64,000 nucleotides of DNA from Xanthomonas sp. 3793. GTDB taxonomy: Bacteria > Pseudomonadota > Gammaproteobacteria > Xanthomonadales > Xanthomonadaceae. Position 1 is the stretch's first letter, and each line of letters starts with the position of its first letter. The notes under the pieces are model-generated. The model had not been told where the DNA came from. It did no database searches and worked only from the letters and a program-made list of their open reading frames with translations. The stretch is from contig NZ_JANTYU010000003.1 of assembly GCF_024806835.1 (NCBI RefSeq), forward strand, positions 310,001-374,000. Direction: 5' to 3'. A program made the translations under genes and the position numbers. Shown here in pieces: positions 54,035-62,463 of the stretch.

Positions 54035-54520
54035 CTACTTCTTGCTCCGCTTGCCCAGGCGCAGCGCATCCAGCAACACGAACAGCGGCGGCCACAGCGC
54101 CATGCCCAGCAACGGCGCCCACCAGTAGCTCCACGGCAGGGTCGGCTCGCCGATCGCCAGATGCACCGCCGAAGACACGATGCGGTCGTTGAGCAGCAGC
54201 CCGCCGATCGCCAGCGCCTGCTGCGAGACCGGGAAGAAGCGCATCCGCGCGCGGAAGCGCTGCAGGATGAAGGTCATGATCACCAGCCGCAGCGCCTGCT
54301 CGCCCAGCAGCCCGCCGTACAGCAGATCGGCCAGCACACCGGCCACGAAAGCCACACCCAGGCCCACCCGATCCGGTTCCTCGATCACCCAGTAGGCCAG
54401 CACCAGCGCCACCCAGTACGGACGCAGCGGCTGCACCACCGCCGGCAACGGCAGCAGCCCCAGCACCAGCGCGATGAACAGGCTCACCGGCAGGATCCAG
54501 GTGTTGCGCATGCGGGTCAT
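54035..54520 (-). CDS. mreD: Rod-shape protein MreD
   Basis: 161 residues with five or six membrane helices (for example ILPVSLFIALVLGLLPLPAV and VALVLAYWVIEEPDRVGLGV). The PDRVGLGVAFVAGVLADLLYG block is the MreD signature. It is part of the MreBCD-RodA-PBP2 elongation complex. The ATG overlaps the mreC stop by four bases; mrdA follows. Confidence 0.93.
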   Translation of the reverse strand: MTRMRNTWILPVSLFIALVLGLLPLPAVVQPLRPYWVALVLAYWVIEEPDRVGLGVAFVAGVLADLLYGGLLGEQALRLVIMTFILQRFRARMRFFPVSQQALAIGGLLLNDRIVSSAVHLAIGEPTLPWSYWWAPLLGMALWPPLFVLLDALRLGKRSKK

Positions 54521-55797
54521 TGGTCCGTCTCCTGCGGAGACGGACGGGATTGGGGATTGGGGATTGGGGATTGGTTGGAAGCCGCGCCCTGCGGCAGAGC
54601 GGGACGGGATGCGGGAATCGGGATATTGGACGCGTTTGACGCGGGACGGCGGGCCGGTGTGCTGGCCGGGCGGCCGGACGCTGGCGCGCTGGACGGCTGC
54701 GCGCCGGGCGCGGCAGATATCGGCGCGGACTGGGTGCGCGGCGCGGTTCCGGTTCCGGTTCCGGTGCTCGATACCGTGTCGGCCGTCGGGCGTGCTGGAT
54801 CGATCGCTGGGTTGGACACTCCGCCCGCCGGCGTGCGTGGTGTTGCGGTCACCGGCGCATTCGCTGGGGCGCTGGCGGCAGCCGTCTCGACACCGTTGCC
54901 GTTGCTGTTGCCAATCCCGTCTCCCGAATCCCCAATCCCGGCCCCAGGCACCACCCGCAACGGCTTGCCGGCGCGCAGCAGCAGCACATCGCGGCCGCGA
55001 TCGAGCTTGGCGGCCGGGGTCAGTTCGCCGACCAGGAAGGCGTGGGTGTCGTCCGGATGCAGTTCGGACACCTTGCCGACCGGGAAGCCGGCCGGGAAGC
55101 GGCCGCCGAGGCCGGAGGTCACGATTTCATCGCCCACCTGCACGCCGGCACTGAGCGGGATGTCGCGCAGTTCCAGACGGTCGCCGCGGCCATAGACGAT
55201 CAGGCGCACGCCGTTGCGCGCAACGCTGACCGGCACCGCGTGGTCGGGGTCGGTCAGCAGCAGCACGGTCGAATGCAGCGGGGTCACTTCGATCACCTGG
55301 CCCATCAGCCCGCCGGCATCGATCACCGCCTGGCCCATCAGCACGCCATCGCGGCTGCCGGCATCCAGCAGCAGACGCTGCCGGGTCGGGTCCAGGTCGA
55401 TATCCAGGATCGGCGCCAGCTGCACGTCCAGGCCACGGCGCTCGGCGACGTTGAGCAGCTCGCGCAGCTGCGCATTGTCCAGCGCGGCGGTCTGCAGCCG
55501 GGTCAGGCGCGCATTGGCCACCAGCAGCTGGTTGCGCAGGTCGCGGGTTTCCTCCACCAATTGCGCATGAGTGGCGGCGTTGTCGCGTACTTGCGAGCCG
55601 ATCCGCCCCGGCAACCCGGCCACCGCCCAGATCGGCTGGATCAGCAGATTGGCCTGCATCCGCAGCTGGCTCAGCCAGCTGCCGCGGCTATCGAGCGCGA
55701 TCAGCACGATCGCCAGCACCAGATAGACCAGCAGCCGCAGCGTGGAGGTGACTTCGCCCGGACGGGAGGCGACGGGAGGACCGGCGTAGGAGGGCAC
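54517..55797 (-). CDS. mreC: Rod-shape protein MreC with heptamer-repeat-derived tail
   Basis: 426 residues, about 100 more than usual. One membrane helix (TLRLLVYLVLAIVLIALDSRG) and a coiled coil (about 65-110) precede the two beta-barrel domains ending near LDRGRDVLLLRAGKPLRVV (residue 280). The remaining 145 residues are low complexity, rich in Ala, Pro, Ser and Thr. Two parts of this tail, GIGDSGDGIGNSNGNG and NQSPIPNPQSRPS, are encoded by GGGATTG-type heptamers. The stop overlaps mreD. MreC organises PBP2 activation in the periplasm. Confidence 0.93.
   Translation of the reverse strand: MPSYAGPPVASRPGEVTSTLRLLVYLVLAIVLIALDSRGSWLSQLRMQANLLIQPIWAVAGLPGRIGSQVRDNAATHAQLVEETRDLRNQLLVANARLTRLQTAALDNAQLRELLNVAERRGLDVQLAPILDIDLDPTRQRLLLDAGSRDGVLMGQAVIDAGGLMGQVIEVTPLHSTVLLLTDPDHAVPVSVARNGVRLIVYGRGDRLELRDIPLSAGVQVGDEIVTSGLGGRFPAGFPVGKVSELHPDDTHAFLVGELTPAAKLDRGRDVLLLRAGKPLRVVPGAGIGDSGDGIGNSNGNGVETAAASAPANAPVTATPRTPAGGVSNPAIDPARPTADTVSSTGTGTGTAPRTQSAPISAAPGAQPSSAPASGRPASTPARRPASNASNIPIPASRPALPQGAASNQSPIPNPQSRPSPQETDQ
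54546..54573. repeat. Four perfect tandem GGGATTG heptamers inside the 3' end of mreC
   Basis: Units start at 54546, 54553, 54560 and 54567. They are in the coding region of the MreC tail, about 27 bases before its stop. Since 7 is not a multiple of 3, gain or loss of one unit shifts the last codons. Confidence 0.9.
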
Positions 55798-55969
55798 TTT
55801 CAGGGCCGGGATTGGAGATTCGGGACTGGGGATTCGGGGAGCACTTGGCTGGCCCCGAGGCGAATGCGGCTAACACGTGAATCAGCGGGACTGCGCGGCA
55901 ATCCCACCGGGCCGTAGGCAGGAACCGCCTTTGCGAATCCCCAATGCCGACTCCCGAATCCCGAACGCC
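55798..55969. repeat. Heptamer repeats between mreB and mreC
   Basis: GGGATT-type units lie at about 55806-55842 (plus orientation) and GAATCCC-type units at about 55928-55965. The two runs are inverted relative to each other and could fold together. No terminator with a T tract is evident, so mreB and mreC may be co-transcribed through it. Confidence 0.6.
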
Positions 55970-57160
<1,191 letters not shown>

Positions 57161-57291
57161 TCACGCCGGGCATGGCACGTGGTTGTGGCCCTGATCGATC
57201 ACAGCCGTTACCCTTTGCGCCGCGGCGTTGGCGCCGTCCCGCCGCCATGCCGGCAACTGGCGGGTATTTCCTTACGCAAAGGCCTGACTCG

Positions 57292-58224
57292 ATGTCCGCA
57301 CTGATCTGTGGTTCCCTCGCCTACGACACCATCATGGTGTTTCCGGACCAGTTCAAGAACCACATCCTGCCGGACAAGGTGCACATCCTGAATGTGTCGT
57401 TCCTGGTCCCGCGCATGCGCCGCGAGTTCGGCGGCTGCGCCGGCAACATCGCCTACAACCTGCACCTGCTCGGCGGCGCGCCGATTCCGATGGGCACCGT
57501 GGGCCAGGATTTCGGCCCGTACCGCGAACACTTCGAAACCCTGGGCATCGACCTGTCGCGGGTGAAGATCATCGACGACCTGTTCACCCCGCAGGCGTTC
57601 ATCACCACCGACCACGACAACAACCAGATCACCGCCTTCCATCCGGGCGCGATGATGCGAAGCTACGAAAACCACGTGCGCGACGTGCCGGGCGTGACCC
57701 TGGGCCTGGTCGGCCCGGACGGGCGCGAAGGCATGATCCAGAACGCGGAAGAGTTCGCTGCCGGTGGCATTCCTTTCATTTTCGACCCCGGCCAGGCGAT
57801 GCCGCTGTTCAACGGACCGGAGCTGCGTGAGTTCATCGAGCAGGCCGACTACGTGGTGGTCAACGACTACGAGTCCAACCTGCTGCAGGAACGCACCGGC
57901 TGGAACGAGAAGGACATCGTCTCGCGCGTGCAGGCCTACATCACCACGCAGGGGCCGAAGGGCGCACTGGTGCACACGCCCGAAAAGACCTACGACATTC
58001 CGCCGGCGCACGAGCGCCGCGTGGTCGACCCCACCGGCTGCGGCGATGCGTTCCGCGCCGGCCTGATCTACGGCATCCAGCACAACTACGACTGGCTGAC
58101 CATCGGGCGCATGGGCAACCTGATGGGCGCGCTGAAGGTGGAACACCCCGGCACCCAGAACCAGCGCTTCGACTTCGCCGAATTCAACGACCAGTTCAAG
58201 CAGCAGTTCGGTTACGCGTTGTAA
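57292..58224 (+). CDS. PfkB-family sugar or adenosine kinase
   Basis: 310 residues. The PfkB signatures are EFGGCAGNIAYNLHLLGG near residue 47 and, at the catalytic site, VVDPTGCGDAFRAGLIYG near 246 with the catalytic Asp in GCGDAF. VVVNDYESNLLQ is also typical. The overall sequence resembles bacterial adenosine kinase-like members, which is a recollection and not certain. I chose the ATG at 57292. It is divergent from mreB across 275 bases in which I see no clear site. Confidence 0.88.
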   Translation: MSALICGSLAYDTIMVFPDQFKNHILPDKVHILNVSFLVPRMRREFGGCAGNIAYNLHLLGGAPIPMGTVGQDFGPYREHFETLGIDLSRVKIIDDLFTPQAFITTDHDNNQITAFHPGAMMRSYENHVRDVPGVTLGLVGPDGREGMIQNAEEFAAGGIPFIFDPGQAMPLFNGPELREFIEQADYVVVNDYESNLLQERTGWNEKDIVSRVQAYITTQGPKGALVHTPEKTYDIPPAHERRVVDPTGCGDAFRAGLIYGIQHNYDWLTIGRMGNLMGALKVEHPGTQNQRFDFAEFNDQFKQQFGYAL

Positions 58225-58323
58225 GAGCGGCGCGGAGCGCGCCGAGCGAACAGCCGGGCAGCCGCTTGCCGGGCCGCCTGTGTCAGGCATAGGCTCGCGG
58301 CATTCGCTTCAGTGGAGGATGCC

Positions 58324-59205
58324 GTGGGAAATGCGCTTGTTCCGTCCAGCGGACGCCTGACCTCGGCCAAGAACGCCGTCCGCCTGTGCCTGGCGCTGTG
58401 CATCGCCGCCTTGTGCGGATGCGGCAACTCGGGACAGGCGGCGCAGTCGGCCTCCCCGTCTGCGGCAGCTTCCGTCGACGCCAGCCGTGCCACTGCCCCG
58501 CCCGCCGCTGCCGCCACCACGCCTGCGAGCACCGTGGCGGCGGCGCGGCCTGCGCCCGGCCACTACGCCACCGAGCACGGCTGGGGCCAGCTCACGATAG
58601 AACCCGATACGCAAGGCACCTCCGGCTTCTCGCTGGAAACGCTCAATGCCGATGCCAGCTGCAGCTTCAGCGGCAAGCTGCGTGGCACCCAAGCGGCGGT
58701 GTACGACGGGGACCAGCCAGGATCCTGCACCCTGGAGATCGCCAAGACCGGCGCCGGTGCCGCGATCCGTGCCGCGACCGGCAGCGAGCACGCCTGCCGG
58801 GAGTATTGCGGCGGCAACGGCAGCTTCGAGGGCGATTACCTGCCGCTGGCGGCAGCCTGCGAGCCGACCGCCGTGCAGCGCACGCGCACGGCGTTCCAGT
58901 CGCTCTACGACCGCAAGGACTACGCCAAAGCAGAGGCGACGCTGGCGCCGCTCTACCGCAGCTGCCTGGCGACCTCCAGCTTCAGCGACGAAGGCGCGAT
59001 CCGCAACGACTACGCGATCACCCAGCACAGGCTCGGCGACGATGCGGGATGCCTGCAGACACTGGCCCCTTATCGCGGCGACGCCAACCGCAGCGACGAG
59101 GCCATCGCCGACGGCATGAGTCCGGCCATCGTCGACGATTACCTGGGGGTGATCCGCGCCGCGCGCACCAACATCAAACTCTGCGGGCACGACGCGGCGG
59201 GCTAG
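58324..59205 (+). CDS. Putative lipoprotein of unknown function
   Basis: 293 residues from a GTG at 58324, which has GGAGG five bases upstream (58314-58318); an in-frame GTG at 58312 lies too close to that site. The signal segment AVRLCLALCIAALCGC offers Cys31 or Cys33 for lipidation. An Ala/Ser/Pro-rich linker (38-77) precedes a globular part with six or more Cys residues (CSFSG, SCTLEI, HACREYCGG, AACEPT, YRSC, GCLQTL), likely disulfide-bonded, and a helical TPR-like end (SLYDRKDYAKAEATLAPLY). I do not recognise a family. Confidence 0.8.
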   Translation: MGNALVPSSGRLTSAKNAVRLCLALCIAALCGCGNSGQAAQSASPSAAASVDASRATAPPAAAATTPASTVAAARPAPGHYATEHGWGQLTIEPDTQGTSGFSLETLNADASCSFSGKLRGTQAAVYDGDQPGSCTLEIAKTGAGAAIRAATGSEHACREYCGGNGSFEGDYLPLAAACEPTAVQRTRTAFQSLYDRKDYAKAEATLAPLYRSCLATSSFSDEGAIRNDYAITQHRLGDDAGCLQTLAPYRGDANRSDEAIADGMSPAIVDDYLGVIRAARTNIKLCGHDAAG

Positions 59206-59251
59206 CGCGGATCGCCGCCCCAGGGGTTTCATAACGTTAGGGAGAACGCTG

Positions 59252-59295
59252 CCTTCTCCCGCCGGGAGAAGGTGCCCGCAGGGGCGGATGAGGGT
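59252..59295. repeat. REP-like intergenic hairpin element
   Basis: The arms CCTTCTCCC and GGGAGAAGG pair across three bases, followed by a GC-rich tail ending CGGATGAGGGT. It lies 47 bases past the stop of the lipoprotein gene and may act as its transcript end. No T tract. Confidence 0.6.
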
Positions 59296-59545
59296 TCGCG
59301 CGCCCTGTGATGCGGCCGGCCGGCACACACGCGTCGAAACACACCTTCGCTCCAGCCCACACGCCGCCCCGGCCTGCCCTTGCGCCGTTGGCGCGCAAAC
59401 CATGCGCCTTGGGCGCCACCGTCGCCTTCTCACGCCGCCAACAAGGGCATGTCAGCCGTCCTGGAAACGACGCGCGCCAGCGGCCGCCGCCGCGCCGCAA
59501 ACGCCCTGGCCGCCAGCCTGAAGAGCTTGTCCGGCACGCCGCGCG

Positions 59546-59561
59546 TTGCAGTTTGCTGCAA
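59546..59561 (+). promoter_or_regulatory. Candidate operator TTGCAG-N4-CTGCAA
   Basis: A perfect 6+6 dyad with a four-base spacer, 68 bases before the activator start. It could be the binding site of the activator itself (autoregulation) but could also be chance. Confidence 0.3.
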
Positions 59562-59629
59562 TGCGGTTTGAGCATACGTCCGGTTTGTGCCTTTACTGAC
59601 GCTTCGCGCCCACTGAGGAACGCTGGCCC

Positions 59630-61603
59630 ATGTCCGAGCCAAGCGTTGTCGCCGCTTCCTCCATCACCCTGCCGGAGATCGAACCGGATGTGCTCCGGCA
59701 GATCAGACGGCTGCGCGACATTGCGCCATTGGCGGCGCCGCTGTCGCGATCGTGGCGGCGCTGTCTGGACGACTACGCGCTGCTGCCCGAGGCGACGCCA
59801 GAGCCGTTGGTGCACGACGCCCTGCATGTGCGCGAGCGCCAGCAGCGCCTGGGCGAGGTGTTGCGTATCGCCAAGGTGGAAATGGAAAACCTGTACGAGC
59901 AGATCGCGGGCAGCGGGTACGCGGTGATCTTTGGCGATGCCGAGGCCACCGTGCTGCACAGCGTGCACGACTCCACACTGCTGCGCGAGTTTCGCCAGGC
60001 AGGGCTGCTGTGCGGGGCCAGCTGGGCCGAATGCCATCAGGGAACCAATGGCCTGGGCACCTGCGCGGCCGAGCGCACCGCCGTCAGCGTGCATCGCGGC
60101 GAGCACTACCTGACCCGACACCTGCCGCTGTCGTGCAGCGGCGCGCCGATCCTGGACCCGCACGGCGGGCTGCTGGCGGTGCTGGATGCGTCCAGCCCCA
60201 ACGCGCAGGACAGCAAGCAGATCCAGCGTCACACCGTGGCGCTGGTGAGCATGTCGGCCGCGCAGATTTCGCGCTCGCATTTCCTCAATCAATTCGGCCA
60301 CGCCTTCATCCTGCGCTTTCATAGCCGCCCTGAATTCGCCGGGTTGTTGCATGAAGCGCTGATCGCCATCGGGGCCGACGGCCGCGTACTGGCGGTCAAC
60401 GAGGCGGTACTGGAGCAGTTGGGCAAGATCGACCGCAGCCAGTTGGTGGGCCGCGACATCTCGCAGGTGATGCAGCTTGATTTCGACACCATCGAACACC
60501 GTGCCGGCAGCGACGCAGGCACCTTGTGGTCGATCCGCTGCGCCTGCCACGGGCGGCGCTTCTATGCGCTGGTGCGCCCGCCACGTGCGCGCCCGGCGCT
60601 ACCGGCGGTAGGCGGGCCGGCGCAGGCCGCACCGGACTCGGACCTGCAACCCGGCGAGCACGTTGGCTCGGACCCGCGCATGCGCCACAACCTCGCCAAT
60701 GCGCTGAAATTGGCAGCGCATCGCGTCTCGATCCTGCTGCGTGGCGACACCGGCACCGGCAAGGAGGAGTTCGCCAAGGCGGTGCACCGTGGTTCGCCCT
60801 GGGCCAGCGGCGCATTTGTCGCGATCAATTGCGCCGCCATTCCAGAAGCGTTGATCGAAAGCGAGTTATTCGGCTACGCGCGCGGTGCATTCACCGATGC
60901 CGCGCGGGAAGGGCGGCATGGCAAATTGCTGCAGGCCAGCGGCGGCACGCTGTTTCTGGACGAAATCGGCGATATGCCGCTGCCCTTGCAGAGCCGCCTG
61001 CTGCGTGTGCTGGAAGAACAATGCGTCACTCCGCTGGGTAGCGAACGTGCAGTGCCGCTGGAGCTGCACGTCATCAGCGCAAGCCATCGCGACCTGGCGC
61101 AACGCGTGGCCGCAGGCGAGTTCCGCGAGGACTTGTACTACCGGCTAAACGGCGTGGTATTGCATCTGCCTCCGCTGCGCGAGCGTAGCGACAAAGCCGA
61201 GTTGATCCGCACCTTGCTGCGCGAAGAAAACGCAGAGCACAGCGTGCGCATCAGCGAAGAGGCGATGCACAAACTGCTCAGCTACGCCTGGCCGGGCAAC
61301 CTGCGCCAGCTCCGCAATGTGCTGCGCACGGCGGCAGTGTTGTGCAGCGACGGCGTGATCCGCCTGCCGAACCTGCCGCAGGAAATCGTCGATGCCGGCA
61401 GCGCGCCGTGCCTGGTCGATGCGCGCGCAGTCGCCGCCGACGACATGCCGGGCCGGGTGGCCCTGGATCAGGCCGAACGCCTGGTGTTGCAGCAACAACT
61501 CGAGCGCCATCGCTGGAATGTCAGCCGCACCGCCGACGCACTCGGCATCAGCCGCAACACGCTGTATCGCAAGCTGCGCAAGCATGGGTTGGATACGGGC
61601 TGA
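59630..61603 (+). CDS. Sigma-54-dependent activator, AcoR-like, with GAFTDA loop
   Basis: 657 residues. A GAF domain (about 85-210) and a PAS domain (about 235-320, ALIAIGADGRVLAVNEAVLE) are followed by the AAA+ domain (about 345-575). Walker A is GDTGTGKEEF, Walker B is GGTLFLDEIGDMP, the arginine-finger region is FREDLYYRLN, and a Fis-type helix-turn-helix ends the protein (WNVSRTADALGISRNTLYRK). The sigma-54 contact loop reads GAFTDA instead of GAFTGA. AcoR relatives control acetoin or alcohol catabolism. No target operon is adjacent. Confidence 0.92.
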   Translation: MSEPSVVAASSITLPEIEPDVLRQIRRLRDIAPLAAPLSRSWRRCLDDYALLPEATPEPLVHDALHVRERQQRLGEVLRIAKVEMENLYEQIAGSGYAVIFGDAEATVLHSVHDSTLLREFRQAGLLCGASWAECHQGTNGLGTCAAERTAVSVHRGEHYLTRHLPLSCSGAPILDPHGGLLAVLDASSPNAQDSKQIQRHTVALVSMSAAQISRSHFLNQFGHAFILRFHSRPEFAGLLHEALIAIGADGRVLAVNEAVLEQLGKIDRSQLVGRDISQVMQLDFDTIEHRAGSDAGTLWSIRCACHGRRFYALVRPPRARPALPAVGGPAQAAPDSDLQPGEHVGSDPRMRHNLANALKLAAHRVSILLRGDTGTGKEEFAKAVHRGSPWASGAFVAINCAAIPEALIESELFGYARGAFTDAAREGRHGKLLQASGGTLFLDEIGDMPLPLQSRLLRVLEEQCVTPLGSERAVPLELHVISASHRDLAQRVAAGEFREDLYYRLNGVVLHLPPLRERSDKAELIRTLLREENAEHSVRISEEAMHKLLSYAWPGNLRQLRNVLRTAAVLCSDGVIRLPNLPQEIVDAGSAPCLVDARAVAADDMPGRVALDQAERLVLQQQLERHRWNVSRTADALGISRNTLYRKLRKHGLDTG

Positions 61604-61811
61604 TCGGGAGCGGTGATTCGGGAGCGGTGATTCGGGATTGGAAATTGGGGATTCGTAAAAGCCAAGGCAGCGTCTCTCAGCGCTGGTAATTGGAGCGCTC
61701 AGAAAACTCCTTCTTCGCCATCAGCCGGGCAACGCCGTTGCTCGGTGCGGCATGCACTCCGTACATGCCGCGATTGCGGAGCGGATGATCTGTGGCTTTG
61801 CTGCATGGCCC

Positions 61812-61912
61812 CTTGCCCGCTCACCATCGTGGGACACGCTGTAAATACGCCCCTGTAAGCTCTTACGCGGCATCCATGCCGCGTAAGGTCCCGCGACGGT
61901 GGGCGGGCAAGG
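61812..61912. repeat. Hairpin element A, copy 1
   Basis: Outer arms of 25 bases (CCTTGCCCGCTCACC at the left end) pair at about 22 positions with the right end. An inner perfect palindrome CTTACGCGGCAT-CC-ATGCCGCGTAAG is nested in the loop. Confidence 0.85.
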
Positions 61913-61973
61913 ACCTGTCGAAATGGTCGGTGTGCAGGATTTTCAGTAAAGCTGCCAGCAATCTGTCTGGTGC

Positions 61974-62071
61974 GGTGTCCTCGCCGCTTGCGGGACCGTT
62001 GGCGACATGGATGCCGCCACACGGTCCCCAGGGACGGGTTTACGGCGTGTCCCGCAAGCGGTGAGGGCACC
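61974..62071. repeat. Hairpin element B, copy 1
   Basis: Outer arms built on CTCGCCGCTTGCGGGAC and its near-complement GTCCCGCAAGCGGTGAG, with an inner GGCGACATGGATGCCGCC stem. Related to element A in design. Confidence 0.8.
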
Positions 62072-62103
62072 GCGCCCGCAACGCTGCGAGTTTGCTGCAG
62101 GGC

Positions 62104-62205
62104 CCTTGCCCGCTCACCATCGCGGGACACGCTGCAAGTACGTCCATGTAAGCTCTTACGCGGCATCCATGCCGCGTAAGGTCCCGCGACGCTGAGCGGG
62201 CAAGG
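62104..62205. repeat. Hairpin element A, copy 2
   Basis: Second copy of element A with scattered substitutions (for example CGCGGGAC for CGTGGGAC), keeping the same nested palindrome. Confidence 0.85.
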
Positions 62206-62267
62206 ACCTGTCAAGATGGTCGGTGTGCAGGATTTTCAGTAAAGCAGCCAGCAATCTGTCTGGTGCG

Positions 62268-62363
62268 GCGTCCTCACCGATTGCAGGACCGTGTGGCGGC
62301 ATGGATGCCGCCACCGAGTCCCCGGAGATGGTTCGCGGCGTGTCCCTGCGAGCGGTGAGGGCA
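62268..62363. repeat. Hairpin element B, copy 2
   Basis: Second copy of element B. The inner stem here is perfect (GGCGGCAT-GG-ATGCCGCC) while the outer arms carry more mismatches than copy 1. Confidence 0.8.
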
Positions 62364-62463
62364 TCGCGCCCTCGACCAGCGCGGCTTGGGACCATCCAGA
62401 TCACGCCAAGCGCGGTTTTTGGCTCACCCGTTGCGACTCACCAATCCCCAATCTCAGCCCAAC

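Larger units (their letters stand above)
59206..59629. other. Intergenic region upstream of the sigma-54 activator
   Basis: 424 bases. A REP-like element starts with the hairpin CCTTCTCCCG/CGGGAGAAGG (59252-59272) followed by TGCCCGCAGGGGCGGATGAG, a motif common between xanthomonad genes. A dyad TTGCAG-N4-CTGCAA (59546-59561) lies about 70 bases before the activator ATG. No gene seen. Confidence 0.6.
61604..62463. repeat. Long intergenic region with a 292-bp tandem duplication of hairpin elements
   Basis: Heptamer units (about 61608-61655) are followed by two copies of a 292-bp unit starting at 61812 and 62104. Each unit has hairpin A (61812-61912; 62104-62205), a 60-base spacer, and hairpin B (61974-62071; 62268-62363). 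No gene is present; another heptamer pair lies at 62440-62455. Confidence 0.85.

Noticed and set aside
61812..62365. The two-copy repeat region as a CRISPR array or insertion sequence
   Set aside because: There are only two 292-bp units, made of long hairpins and without any open reading frame or spacer pattern.
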